Assembly: GCF_006716445.1 (NCBI RefSeq)
Contig: NZ_VFPA01000003.1
Location: forward strand, 682,001-746,000
Reading direction: 5' to 3'
Length of the DNA: 64,000 nt
Source: Pseudonocardia kunmingensis
GTDB taxonomy: Bacteria > Actinomycetota > Actinomycetes > Mycobacteriales > Pseudonocardiaceae
Shown here: positions 31,359-40,003 of the stretch, one piece after another
Numbering within the stretch: position 1 is the first letter of the stretch
How the letters are laid out: every line of letters begins with the position of its first letter
The notes under the pieces: model-generated
Seen by the model: only the letters and a program-made list of their open reading frames with translations
Told to the model about the DNA's origin: nothing
The model's database searches: none
Position numbers and translations under genes: made by a program

Positions 31359-31943
31359 TCAGGCGGGGCGGGCGCGGACGTGGGCGCGCTCGCCCTGCTT
31401 TCCGAAGAGGATCAGCAGCTCCACCGCGGTGCTCCCGGCCGCGTCGAACCAGTGCGGGAGGTGGGTGTCGAACTCGGCCACCTCGCCGGGGGACAGGACC
31501 AGGTCCTGCTCCCCGAGCACCATGCGCAGCCGTCCGTCGAGCACGTAGAGCCACTCGTAGCCCTCGTGGGTCTGCGGATCGGGCTCCACCGGCTCCCGGC
31601 GCCCCGGGATGATCATTTTGTACGCCTGCACCCCGCCCGCACGCCGGGTCAGCGGGATGAACGTCCGCCCGTGCAGGTGCACCGGCCGCATGTGCACGCG
31701 CGGGTCCCCGGTGGGCGGGGCGCCGACGAGGTCGTCGAGGGGCACCCCGTAGGCGCGGGCGAGCGGCAGCAGCAGCTCCAGGTTCGCGCGCCGCCGGCCG
31801 CTCTCCAGCCGCGACAGGGTGCTCTCGGAGATCCCCGTGGTCGCCGACAGGTCGGCGAGGGTGATCCGCCGGTTGCGGCGCAGCGTCCGCAGCCGCGGCC
31901 CGACCGCTTCCAGCACACCCGCCAGCTCGTCCATGCCGCCCAT
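31359..31943 (-). CDS. XRE-family regulator with C-terminal cupin sensor domain
   Basis: A 194-residue regulator. An N-terminal helix-turn-helix (about residues 14-68: LRTLRRNRRITLADLSATTG, SESTLSRLESGRR) is joined to a cupin_2 domain (HEGYEWLYVLDGRLRMVLGE then LVLSPGEVAEFDTHLPHWF). Relatives such as PuuR and SutR bind small molecules in the cupin. Start ATG 31943; ATG 31934 three codons later is an alternative with a GGCGG just before it. It is divergent from the DUF2157-like membrane gene, whose promoter it may control. Confidence 0.9.
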   Translation of the reverse strand: MGGMDELAGVLEAVGPRLRTLRRNRRITLADLSATTGISESTLSRLESGRRRANLELLLPLARAYGVPLDDLVGAPPTGDPRVHMRPVHLHGRTFIPLTRRAGGVQAYKMIIPGRREPVEPDPQTHEGYEWLYVLDGRLRMVLGEQDLVLSPGEVAEFDTHLPHWFDAAGSTAVELLILFGKQGERAHVRARPA

Positions 31944-32025
31944 GTTGCCGGTTCGGCACGAGAACGTGCACGTGGGCGCCGGTGGCGGCGGTACGTTCTG
32001 CGCACGCCGACCCGGAGGGAGTGCC

Positions 32026-32982
32026 GTGCCGGACGCTCCGCCCCCGCTGCACCCGGCCCTCGCGCGGGCCGTGGCCGAGGGCATCGTCACGCGGGCGCAG
32101 GCCGAGGCGATCGCCGCGCTCGAGGACGGACCGGCCACGCCGGGTCGCCGGAGCGTCGTGCCGGAGGTCCTCGGCTACCTCGGCGGCGCGCTGGCCGTCG
32201 TGGCGGCGCTCCTGCTCGGCCGGGAGGTGTGGCACGAGCTCGGCCCCGTGGTGCGGGTGCTGCTGCTCGCCGTGGTCACCGCGGCCGTCCTCGCGGCCGG
32301 GGGCGTGCTGGGCGGGCGCAGCGGCCCCGCGGGCCGGCTCGGCGGCTTCCTGTGGGCCGTCGCGGTGGTGGCGCTCTCCGGCACGGTCGGCGTCGCGGCG
32401 TCCGACCTGTTCGGTGTGCCGTTCGATGTGAGCGCGGTGCTCGCCACGGCGGGCGCGCTGGCGCTCGCGGCCGTCCTGTGGTGGCTCCGGCCCGAGGTGC
32501 TGCAGCACGTCGCGGCGTTCGCCGCCGCGGCCGCCACGCTGTTCGCCGTGGTCGGCCTGGTCGACGACCGCTACCGCTCCCTCGGCCCGCTGCTGTGGGT
32601 GTTGGGTCTGGCGTGGATCGCGGGGGCGGCGAGCGGGCGGCTCCGGCCCGCGCCCGCCGGCTGGGTGCTGGGAGCGCTGGCCGTGGTCGCCGGGCCGCTC
32701 GGGGCGGGGACGGGACGCTCGGCCTGGGCGGTGGTCGGCGTGCTGAGCGCCGCCGCGCTGGTGGTGCTCGGCGTGCGCGGACACCGGCAGTGGCTGCTCG
32801 CGATCGGCACGGCCGGGCTGTTCGTCGCGGTGCCGGTGGCCGTCGCCGAGATCTTCGACGCCGAGCTGGGCCCGCTGCTCGGCCTGCTCGTGGTGGGTCT
32901 CGTGCTGGTGGCGCTGGCGGTGGTGCTCACCCGCAGGCGGCCGGGAGGCGCGGAGGATCGGCCGGGGTCGAATAATCACTAG
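32026..32982 (+). CDS. DUF2157-like multi-helix membrane protein
   Basis: A 318-residue protein. After a soluble N-terminus with the family-like VAEGIVTRAQAEAIAALE (about 15-32) come roughly nine hydrophobic helices (for example VLGYLGGALAVVAALLLG). A short basic, polar C-terminal tail follows. The N-terminal signature resembles DUF2157 membrane proteins, which have no assigned function. Start GTG 32026 is preceded by GGAGGGA with 5-nt spacing. It ends at 32982, and its stop overlaps the operator in front of the following tetR gene. Confidence 0.75.
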   Translation: MPDAPPPLHPALARAVAEGIVTRAQAEAIAALEDGPATPGRRSVVPEVLGYLGGALAVVAALLLGREVWHELGPVVRVLLLAVVTAAVLAAGGVLGGRSGPAGRLGGFLWAVAVVALSGTVGVAASDLFGVPFDVSAVLATAGALALAAVLWWLRPEVLQHVAAFAAAAATLFAVVGLVDDRYRSLGPLLWVLGLAWIAGAASGRLRPAPAGWVLGALAVVAGPLGAGTGRSAWAVVGVLSAAALVVLGVRGHRQWLLAIGTAGLFVAVPVAVAEIFDAELGPLLGLLVVGLVLVALAVVLTRRRPGGAEDRPGSNNH

Positions 32983-32997
32983 ACCGGTCTCTATAGT
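32981..32997 (+). promoter_or_regulatory. LmrA-type operator overlapping a leaderless promoter
   Basis: AGACCGGTCT (32981-32990) is a perfect palindrome within TAGACCGGTCTCTA. This resembles the LmrA/YxaF box of Bacillus (TAGAnYGGTCTA). A TATAGT -10 box follows at 32992-32997, 7 nt before the GTG of the tetR gene. The regulator would sit in the spacer of its own promoter, implying autorepression. Confidence 0.7.
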
Positions 32998-33003
32998 CGA
33001 GCC

Positions 33004-33582
33004 GTGACCACTCGGGGAGAGACGCGCTCACGGACGCTGCGCACGGCCGCGGCACTGTTCCGCGCGCAGGGCTACCACGGCACCGGGCTGAACCAGGTGC
33101 TCGCCGCAGGAGGGCTGCCGAAGGGCTCGCTGTACTTCCACTTCCCCGGCGGGAAGGAGCAGCTGGCGGTCGAGTCGGTGCGGCAGGCGGGCGCGGACGT
33201 GACCACCGGGATCGAGGCGGCGCTCGCGAGCACGCCGGACCCCGCCGCGGCGCTGGACCGCGTCGTCGAGATGCTCGGCGAACACCTGGCCGCCTCCGGC
33301 TTCCGCGAGGGCTGTCCCGTCGCGACGGTCGCGCTCGACGCCGCGGCCGACAACGAGCCGATCCGCACGGCGTGCGCGGAGGTCTACGCCGACTGGGAGG
33401 CGCTGGTCGCCGCCCGGTTGGCGGCCGCAGGCGCCGCCGAGCCGGAGGAGCTCGCGACGGTGCTGGTCGCCGCGGTCGAGGGCGGCCTGCTGCTCGCCCG
33501 CACCCGCCGCGACCTCGCCCCCCTGCACGCGGTCCGCGCCCGGCTGCGCGCCCTCCTCGACGCGGAACGGAGCATCCGATGA
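33004..33582 (+). CDS. TetR family regulator, LmrA/YxaF-like
   Basis: A 192-residue repressor. The helix-turn-helix reads LRTAAALFRAQGYHGTGLNQ, then AGGLPKGSLYFHFPGGKEQL. This and the C-terminal SGFREGCPVATVALDAA match the LmrA/YxaF (TetR_C_33-like) subgroup, which often responds to flavonoids or drugs. Start GTG 33004 is set by the TATAGT box 7 nt upstream; the transcript is probably leaderless. Its stop overlaps the ATG of the metallo-hydrolase (ATGA), so the regulator controls its own operon. Confidence 0.92.
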   Translation: MTTRGETRSRTLRTAAALFRAQGYHGTGLNQVLAAGGLPKGSLYFHFPGGKEQLAVESVRQAGADVTTGIEAALASTPDPAAALDRVVEMLGEHLAASGFREGCPVATVALDAAADNEPIRTACAEVYADWEALVAARLAAAGAAEPEELATVLVAAVEGGLLLARTRRDLAPLHAVRARLRALLDAERSIR

Positions 33583-34469
33583 CCGTCCACCACCTCAACT
33601 GCGGCACGATGCGCCCGGCGGGTGGCCGACTGGCGAGCGGGACCGGGTCCGTCCTCGCGACGGCGGAGATGGTCTGCCACTGCCTGCTGATCGAGACCGG
33701 GGCCGGGCTCGTGCTCGTGGACACGGGGCTCGGCACCGGCGACGTGACGGACCCGGACGCGACCCTGACCCGGCAGTTCCGGCTGATGGCCCGCCCGGTG
33801 CTCGACCGGGCGGAGACCGCGCGCCACCAGGTCGAGCGGCTCGGCCACGATCCCGCGGACGTGCGCCACGTGGTGCTCACCCACCTCGACCTCGACCACG
33901 CGGGCGGGCTGCGCGACTTCCCGGACGCCGAGGTGCACGTGCTGCGCACCGAGCTGGAGGCCGCCCGGACGGCCCGCTCGTCCCGGGAGCGGGAGCGCTA
34001 CCCGTCGGCGCAGTGGGCGCACGGGCCGCGGTGGCGCCCGCACGACCCGCGGGGCGAGGAGTGGTTCGGCTTCCAGGCCGTGCGCGAGCTGCCCGGCCTG
34101 CCGCCGGACGTGCTGCTGGTGCCGCTGACCGGCCACACCGTCGGGCACACCGGCGTCGCCGTCCGGGACGGCGATCGCTGGCTGCTGCACGCGGGCGACG
34201 CCTACTTCTTCCACGGGGAGATGCGCCCGGACGGCCCCGCCTGCCCGCCGGGGCTGCGGGTGATGCAGCGCCGGATGGAGGTCGCGCACGGGCTGCGGCT
34301 GGCCAACCAGGAGCGGCTCCGCGAGCTCGCGCACACCCGTTCCGACGAGGTCACGGTGTTCTGCGCACACGACGCCGTCGAGCTGCGGGCCGCGCAGCGG
34401 CGGCGGCCCGAGGCCGGGATCAGCCGAGTGGCACCGGACGACCCGAGCGCACCGGGCGCGGGCCGCTGA
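33579..34469 (+). CDS. Metallo-beta-lactamase-fold hydrolase
   Basis: A 296-residue binuclear metal hydrolase. The metal motif is THLDLDHAGG (H102, D104, D106, H107): an Asp replaces the second His of the usual HxHxDH. This variant is frequent in lactonase-like members. HTVGHTG near 190, LLHAGDAYF near 205 and CAHDAVE near 262 supply further ligands. Members include N-acyl-homoserine lactonases and glyoxalase-II-like enzymes; the substrate is unknown. Coupled to the tetR gene, it is the likely regulated function, perhaps removing the inducer. Confidence 0.88.
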   Translation: MTVHHLNCGTMRPAGGRLASGTGSVLATAEMVCHCLLIETGAGLVLVDTGLGTGDVTDPDATLTRQFRLMARPVLDRAETARHQVERLGHDPADVRHVVLTHLDLDHAGGLRDFPDAEVHVLRTELEAARTARSSRERERYPSAQWAHGPRWRPHDPRGEEWFGFQAVRELPGLPPDVLLVPLTGHTVGHTGVAVRDGDRWLLHAGDAYFFHGEMRPDGPACPPGLRVMQRRMEVAHGLRLANQERLRELAHTRSDEVTVFCAHDAVELRAAQRRRPEAGISRVAPDDPSAPGAGR

Positions 34470-34496
34470 GCGGCGGCACCGCGCCGGGCGCCGCGG

Positions 34497-34907
34497 TCAC
34501 AGGTTCGGGAACCAGAGCTTGATCTCCCGGGCGGCGCTCTCGGTGGAGTCGGAGCCGTGGACGAGGTTGAACTGGGTCTCCAGGCCGAAGTCCCCGCGGA
34601 TGGTGCCCGGCGTGGCCTTCTCGACGGGGTCGGTGCCGCCCGCGAGCTGGCGGAACGCGGCGATCGCGCGCGGGCCCTCCACGACGGCGGCGAGCACCGG
34701 TCCGGAGGTGATGAACTCGAGCAGGTCGCCGAAGAAGGGCTTGCCGTCGTGCTCGGCGTAGTGCTGCTCGGCGAGGCCGCGCTCGACGGTGCGCAGCTCG
34801 AGCGCGACGAGGCCGAGCCCCTTGCGCTCGATGCGGGAGAGGACCTCGCCGATCAGGCGGCGCTGCACGCCGTCGGGCTTGACGAGGACGAGAGTGCGTT
34901 CAGTCAC
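34497..34907 (-). CDS. ndk: Nucleoside diphosphate kinase
   Basis: Transfers the gamma phosphate between nucleoside triphosphates and diphosphates through a phospho-histidine. The 136-residue product has the standard length, TLVLVKPDGVQRRLIGEVLS at the N-terminus and the catalytic NLVHGSDS with H117. Start GTG 34907 has a TACCCT box 8 nt upstream (34915-34920). It lies downstream of folC and DUF4233 in the conserved order. Confidence 0.98.
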   Translation of the reverse strand: MTERTLVLVKPDGVQRRLIGEVLSRIERKGLGLVALELRTVERGLAEQHYAEHDGKPFFGDLLEFITSGPVLAAVVEGPRAIAAFRQLAGGTDPVEKATPGTIRGDFGLETQFNLVHGSDSTESAAREIKLWFPNL

Positions 34908-34944
34908 GCGGACGAGGGTATCGGCGGCCGTCCGGCGTGCGGCG

Positions 34945-35322
34945 TCAGGGATCGCGGACCTGCTGGCTCGGCAGCTCGCCGCGGGCCATCTTGCCCGCGA
35001 GATCCCGGCGCAGCAGCAGGAGCCCGCCCCAGACCAGCGCGAACACGACACCCATCACGCCGAGCGCCGGCACGAGCAGCCCGCAGGCGATCATCACGAC
35101 CTGCAGGCCGAGCGCGAGGTGCAGGCCCCACGGGCGCCGCTGCAACCCGGCGGCCACGACCATCGCGACGGCGAGCGCGGTGATCACGCCGACGCCCAGC
35201 GGAGTGGCCCCCTCGCCGAACTTGGCCAGCACCAGCAGGGACAGCGCCACGACGATCGCCTCGAGGGTCAGCGTGGCGGCGAACACGCCGCGCAGGCCCT
35301 TCATCGGGTCCGGGGCCGTCAT
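34945..35322 (-). CDS. DUF4233 membrane protein
   Basis: A 125-residue protein with four hydrophobic helices (LRGVFAATLTLEAIVVALSL, GVGVITALAVAMVVAAGL, LALGLQVVMIACGLLVPALG, VVFALVWGGLLLL). The family is an actinobacterial membrane protein always found between folC and ndk, as here; its role is unknown. Start ATG 35322 follows GCGGAGG. It lies 34 bp after the folC stop. Confidence 0.92.
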   Translation of the reverse strand: MTAPDPMKGLRGVFAATLTLEAIVVALSLLVLAKFGEGATPLGVGVITALAVAMVVAAGLQRRPWGLHLALGLQVVMIACGLLVPALGVMGVVFALVWGGLLLLRRDLAGKMARGELPSQQVRDP

Positions 35323-35356
35323 GACGCCGCCTCCGCGGGAGGAAGCACGTCGGCGG

Positions 35357-36832
35357 TCATGAGGGCTCCTTGCCGAACAGCGCCCGCGCCTCGCCCGCCG
35401 TGACCACCGAGCCCGTGATCACGACGCCGACGCCGGACTCGCCGCCTTCCTCGGCGAGCTCCCTGGCCTGCTCGACGGCCTCGGAGAACACCGGCTCCAC
35501 GCTCACCCGCCCGGAACCGAACACCTCGACGGCGAGCGCGCCCAGCTCGTCGGCGTCCATCGCGCGGGGCGAGGAGCTCGCGGTGACGACGACCTCCTGC
35601 AGCACCGGTTCCAGCTCGGTGAGGATGCCGCGCGCGTCCTTGTCGCGCAGCACACCGAGCACCCCGACCAGCCGGGTGAAGCGGAACTCGGTGGTGAGCG
35701 CCGCCGCGAGCGCCCGGGCACCCGCGGGGTTGTGGGCGGCGTCGGTGAGCACGGTGGGCACGCCCTGGCCGGCCGCGAGCCGCTCCAGCCGACCTGGGGA
35801 GAGGACGCCGGCGAACGCCGCGCGGACGACGTCGGCGTCGAGGGGCTGCTGCGGTCCGGCGCCGACGAGCGCCTCCGCGGCCGCGAGCGCTAGCGCGGCG
35901 TTGTTGGCCTGGTGCTCGCCGTGCAGGGGCAGGAAGATGTCGTCGTAGGTGCCGCCGAGGCCCTGCAGCACGAGGCGCTGCCCGCCGACCGCGATCTCCC
36001 GCTCGCGCACGCCGAACTCCACGCCCTCCCGCGCCACCTGCGCGTCGACCTCCACGCAGCGCTCCAGCAGCGCGTCGGCCACGGGCTTGTCCTGCGCCGC
36101 CAGCACGGCCACGGCCCCGGGCTTGATGATCCCGGCCTTCTCCCGGGCGATGCCGACGACGTCCGTGCCGAGGTACTCCGCGTGGTCGAGCCCGATCGGG
36201 GTGACCACCGCGACGGTGCCGTCGACGACGTTGGTGGCGTCCCAGCGCCCGCCCATGCCCACCTCGACGACGGCCGCCTCCACCGGGGCGTCCGCGAAGG
36301 CCGCGAAGCCCATGGCGGTGAGCACCTCGAACTTCGAGAGGGGGGTGCCCTCCTTCGCGTCGATCAGGTCGACGAACGGCGCGACGTCGCGGTAGACCTG
36401 CACGTAGCGCTCCGGCGTGACCGGCCGGTTGTCGATGTTGATCCGCTCGGTGGCGCGCTGCAGGTGCGGGCTGGTGTAGCGCCCGGTGCGCAGGCCCACC
36501 TCGGTGAGCAGGGCGTCGACCATCCGGGCGGTGGAGGTCTTGCCGTTCGTGCCGGTGAGGTGCACGACCGGGTAGCCGCGGTGCGGCTCGCCGAGCACGT
36601 CGACGAGCGCGCTGATCCGCTCGAGGGAGGGCTCCATGACGGTCTCGGGCCACCGTCGGTCGAGCTCGGCCTCCACGGCGAGGAACTCGGCATAGCCGGC
36701 CGTGGAGGACTGCGCGGGCACCACGTCGGGGGTGTCGCCGCCGCGGATGGCGTCGAGGACGTGCGAGAGCACGGCGTCCTCCGCGGTGGGGACCTCGCCC
36801 TCACCTTCGGGGCGCTCGTCGGGCTCTGTCAC
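35357..36832 (-). CDS. folC: Bifunctional folylpolyglutamate synthase/dihydrofolate synthase
   Basis: Adds glutamate to dihydropteroate and folates, making retained, active cofactors. The 491-residue product has the ATP loop GTNGKTS at 94-100, KFEVLTAMGF, VEVGMGGRWDATNV and the C-terminal TDAAHNPAGARAL typical of Mur ligases. Start is GTG 36832, supported by a TAGACT box 8 nt upstream (36840-36845). It is divergent from the second valyl-tRNA synthetase with only 63 bp between starts. In related genomes valS lies directly upstream on the same strand. Confidence 0.97.
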   Translation of the reverse strand: MTEPDERPEGEGEVPTAEDAVLSHVLDAIRGGDTPDVVPAQSSTAGYAEFLAVEAELDRRWPETVMEPSLERISALVDVLGEPHRGYPVVHLTGTNGKTSTARMVDALLTEVGLRTGRYTSPHLQRATERINIDNRPVTPERYVQVYRDVAPFVDLIDAKEGTPLSKFEVLTAMGFAAFADAPVEAAVVEVGMGGRWDATNVVDGTVAVVTPIGLDHAEYLGTDVVGIAREKAGIIKPGAVAVLAAQDKPVADALLERCVEVDAQVAREGVEFGVREREIAVGGQRLVLQGLGGTYDDIFLPLHGEHQANNAALALAAAEALVGAGPQQPLDADVVRAAFAGVLSPGRLERLAAGQGVPTVLTDAAHNPAGARALAAALTTEFRFTRLVGVLGVLRDKDARGILTELEPVLQEVVVTASSSPRAMDADELGALAVEVFGSGRVSVEPVFSEAVEQARELAEEGGESGVGVVITGSVVTAGEARALFGKEPS

Positions 36833-36895
36833 GTGCCCGAGTCTACGAGCCACGACGCGGGCAAACCGCTCGACCGCCCTGGCTACCGTGGCCCC
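36833..36895. promoter_or_regulatory. Compact divergent promoter, folC / second valyl-tRNA synthetase
   Basis: Two -10-like boxes face away from each other: TAGACT on the minus strand (36840-36845, 8 nt before folC) and TACCGT on the plus strand (36884-36889, 7 nt before the synthetase ATG). The 38 bp between them must hold both -35 regions, so the promoters probably compete. No T-box or leader peptide fits in this space. Confidence 0.6.
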
Positions 36896-39421
36896 ATGAC
36901 ACCGCCCGTTCCCACCCTGCCGGAGCGGCCCACGATCGACGGCCTCGAGCCGAAGTGGGCTCCCCGATGGGACGAGCGGGGCGTACACCGGTTCGACCGC
37001 ACGCGGCCGCGCGAGGACGTCTTCGCCATCGACACCCCGCCGCCGACGGTGAGCGGGTCGCTGCACGTCGGGCACGTGTTCTCCTACACCCACACCGACG
37101 TCGTCGCGCGCTACCAGCGGATGCGCGGGCGCGCGGTGTTCTACCCGATGGGCTGGGACGACAACGGCCTGCCCACCGAGCGGCGGGTGCAGAACCACTT
37201 CGGCGTGCGCTGCGACCCCGCGCTGCCCTACGACCCCACGTTCGAGCCCGCCGAGAAGCCGGGCGACCGCCAGGTGCCGGTGTCGCGGCGCAACTTCATC
37301 GCGCTCTGCGAGCGCCTCACCGCGACCGACGAGGTCGCGTTCGAGGAGCTCTGGCGCCGCCTCGGGCTGTCGGTCGACTGGTCGATGACCTACCGGACGA
37401 TCGGCACGCGCGCCCGGGTGGCGGCGCAGCGGGCGTTCCTGCGGGGGCTCGCGCGCGGCGAGGCCTACCTGGCCGAGGCGCCGACGCTGTGGGACGTCAC
37501 CTTCCGCACCGCCGTGGCCCAGGCGGAGCTGGAGGACCGGGAGCGCCCGGCCGCGTTCCACCGGCTGCTGTTCACCCGCGCCGACGGCACCGACCTCGAG
37601 ATCGCCACCACCCGCCCGGAGCTGCTGCCGGCCTGCGTCGCGCTGGTCGCCCACCCCGACGACGCGCGCTACCGCGACCTGATCGGCACGCACGCGCGCA
37701 CGCCGGTCTTCGGGGCGGAGGTGCCGGTGCTCGCCCACCGCGCCGCCGACCCGGAGAAGGGCACCGGCATCGCCATGGTCTGCACGTTCGGCGACACCAC
37801 CGACGTGCTGTGGTGGCGTGAGCTGGCGCTGCCCACCCGCGCGGTCGTCGGCCGCGACGGCCGGTTCGCCCCGGAGGCCCCCGCGGGCGTCGACGGCGCG
37901 GCGTACGCGGAGCTGGCCGGGGCCACCGTGCACACCGCACGGGAGCGTGTGGTCGCGCTGCTGCGCACGCAGGGCCGGCTGGTCGGCGAGCCGGAGCGGA
38001 TCACGCACGCGGTGAAGTTCTACGAGAAGGGCGACAAGCCCCTCGAGATCGTCACCACCCGGCAGTGGTACCTGCGCAACGGCGGCCGCGACGCCGGCCT
38101 GCGGGAGGCACTGCTGGCGCGCGGGCGCGAGCTGGGCTGGCACCCGGCGCACATGCGCGCCCGCTACGAGAACTGGGTCGAGGGGCTGAACGGCGACTGG
38201 CTGGTGAGCCGCCAGCGGTTCTTCGGCGTGCCGTTCCCCGTCTGGTACCCCCTCGACGAGCGCGGCGAGCCCGTCCACGACCACCCGATCGTCCCGGACG
38301 AGGCGGCGCTGCCGGTCGACCCGGGCACCGACGCCCCGCCCGGGTACACCGCCGACCGGCGCGGGGTGCCGGGCGGCTTCGCGGGCGACCCCGACGTGAT
38401 GGACACCTGGGCCACCTCGTCGCTCACCCCGCAGATCGCGGGTGGCTGGTGCGCCGACGACGACCTGTTCGACCGGGTCTTCCCGTTCGCGCTGCGCCCG
38501 CAGGCGCACGACATCATCCGCACCTGGCTGTTCTCGACCGTCGTCCGCTCCCACCTGGAGCACGGCGAGCTGCCGTGGCGCCAGGTCACGCTGTCGGGCT
38601 GGATCCTCGACCCGGACCGCAAGAAGATGTCGAAGTCGAAGGGCAACGTCGTCACGCCGATGGCGCTGCTGGAGCAGTACGGCTCCGACGCCGTCCGGTA
38701 CTGGGCGGCGAGCGCCCGGCCCGGCACCGACACCGCGTTCGACCCCGGCCAGATGAAGATCGGCCGCAGGCTCGCCATCAAGATCCTCAACGCGAGCCGG
38801 TTCGCGCTCTCGACGGGAGCCGTGGTCGGCCCGGTCACCGCGCCGCTGGACCGCGCCCTGCTCGCCGAGCTGGCCGGCACCGTCGAGGCCGCCACCGCGG
38901 CGCTGGACGAGCTCGACCACGCCCGCGCGCTGGAGGTCACCGAGCGCTTCTTCTGGCACTTCTGCGACGACCACCTGGAGCTGGTCAAGGCCCGGGCCTA
39001 CGGCGAGCACGGGTCCGAGGCCGCGGCATCGGCGCGGGCCGGCCTGACCACGGCCCTGTCGGTGCTCCTGCGCCTGTTCGCGCCGATCCTGCCGTTCGTC
39101 ACCGAGGAGGTGTGGTCCTGGTGGCAGGAGGGCTCGGTGCACCTGGCCCCCTGGCCCGACGCCGAGGACCTGCGTCGCGACGCAGGCGACGCGGAGGTCC
39201 TCTCCGCCGCCACCGAGGTGCTCACCGCCGTGCGGCGGGCGAAGTCCGAGGCCAAGGTCTCGATGCGCACGGACGTCCGGCGCGCGGTCGTGACGGCCGA
39301 CCCCGTCGTCCTGGCCCGGCTCACCCTCGCCGAGGCCGACCTCCGCGCGGCCGGCCACATCCAGGAGCTGACACTCCGGGAACGCCGCCGCACCCCGCTG
39401 GAGGTCCAGGTCACCCTCTGA
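36896..39421 (+). CDS. Second valyl-tRNA synthetase, short archaeal/alphaproteobacterial-type
   Basis: Charges tRNA-Val. The 841-residue class I enzyme has HVGH at 57-60 (GSLHVGHVFSYTHTDVV), KMSKS at 577-581 and the WDDNGLPTERRVQNHFGVRCD segment typical of the ValRS type without a C-terminal arm. The editing domain is present (IATTRPELLPACVALVAHP). Unlike the housekeeping valS downstream, it lacks the C-terminal coiled coil. Start ATG 36896 has TACCGT 7 nt upstream. It lies on the opposite strand between valS and folC, which are normally neighbours, so it was probably acquired. It may be resistant to an inhibitor or used under particular conditions (inference). Confidence 0.95.
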   Translation: MTPPVPTLPERPTIDGLEPKWAPRWDERGVHRFDRTRPREDVFAIDTPPPTVSGSLHVGHVFSYTHTDVVARYQRMRGRAVFYPMGWDDNGLPTERRVQNHFGVRCDPALPYDPTFEPAEKPGDRQVPVSRRNFIALCERLTATDEVAFEELWRRLGLSVDWSMTYRTIGTRARVAAQRAFLRGLARGEAYLAEAPTLWDVTFRTAVAQAELEDRERPAAFHRLLFTRADGTDLEIATTRPELLPACVALVAHPDDARYRDLIGTHARTPVFGAEVPVLAHRAADPEKGTGIAMVCTFGDTTDVLWWRELALPTRAVVGRDGRFAPEAPAGVDGAAYAELAGATVHTARERVVALLRTQGRLVGEPERITHAVKFYEKGDKPLEIVTTRQWYLRNGGRDAGLREALLARGRELGWHPAHMRARYENWVEGLNGDWLVSRQRFFGVPFPVWYPLDERGEPVHDHPIVPDEAALPVDPGTDAPPGYTADRRGVPGGFAGDPDVMDTWATSSLTPQIAGGWCADDDLFDRVFPFALRPQAHDIIRTWLFSTVVRSHLEHGELPWRQVTLSGWILDPDRKKMSKSKGNVVTPMALLEQYGSDAVRYWAASARPGTDTAFDPGQMKIGRRLAIKILNASRFALSTGAVVGPVTAPLDRALLAELAGTVEAATAALDELDHARALEVTERFFWHFCDDHLELVKARAYGEHGSEAAASARAGLTTALSVLLRLFAPILPFVTEEVWSWWQEGSVHLAPWPDAEDLRRDAGDAEVLSAATEVLTAVRRAKSEAKVSMRTDVRRAVVTADPVVLARLTLAEADLRAAGHIQELTLRERRRTPLEVQVTL

Positions 39422-39478
39422 GCAGCGACGGCCCGCGGCCACCGGCGCACCCGCCCACGCCCCCCGTCTGCGCCCCAC

Positions 39479-39500
39479 GCCCCCCGTCGACGGGGGGGGC
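39479..39500 (+). terminator. Palindromic terminator after the second valyl-tRNA synthetase
   Basis: GCCCCCCGTC (39479-39488) faces GACGGGGGGGGC (39489-39500) with almost no loop. The motif CACGCCCCCCGTC also occurs just upstream (39456-39468), so two overlapping hairpins can form. Confidence 0.65.
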
Positions 39501-39590
39501 GCGCGACGAATCAGGGGGCGCGCCGCGACACGGGGGCGTGAGCACGCCCGATCGGGGACCCGTGGTGGCGCCCCGTGCGGCGGGTTGGCG

Positions 39591-39991
39591 TGGCCGCGCC
39601 GTTCCCGGCTCGAGACCACTGCCCCACCCCCGTTCCAGGCATCACTCGCAGCCACCCCGGCGCCCTACCCACCCCCGGGTGGCGAGAGTGGCCGGGTGGG
39701 CACAACCACCGAGTGACGTGGTCGCCCTGACGGCCGTCCCCGACATGGCCCCGGCCGGTCCACGACGAGCCCGTCCCCGCCGGGTGCGGCTCATCCGGCT
39801 GTGGTGCCGTTCCCGAATCCCTTCGACACGGTCCTGCCCAGCACCAGCAGATCATTTCCGGGCGGCCACGACTCATGATCAGCAAGTCGGCGCGTTCCCG
39901 TGTTGAAAACGCCCGATAACGCGCCGACACCTCGATCATGACCGGCACACGGGGCACAGAGGCAGCGGTCTCGAGCCGGGAACGGCCCGCC
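39591..39991. repeat. MITE-like 400-bp element with 32-bp inverted ends
   Basis: 39591-39623 (TGGCCGCGCCGTTCCCGGCT, then CGAGACC-ACTGCC) is complementary to 39961-39991 (GGCAGCGGTCTCGAGCCGGG, then AACGG-CCC) at about 29 of 32 positions. The inside has no gene. No clear target duplication is visible, so a non-autonomous transposon is only one explanation; a very large stem is another. Confidence 0.5.
39874..39940. repeat. 67-nt intergenic palindrome, copy 2 (TGATC-bounded family)
   Basis: Begins CATGATCAG and ends CGATCATG. It aligns end to end with 1932-1998: same length, same core CGGCGCGTTCCCG, GAAAACGCCCG and CGCGCCGA. Arm differences between copies are partly compensatory, which suggests that the folded form matters. 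Confidence 0.8.
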
Positions 39992-40003
39992 CACAGGAGA
40001 TCC

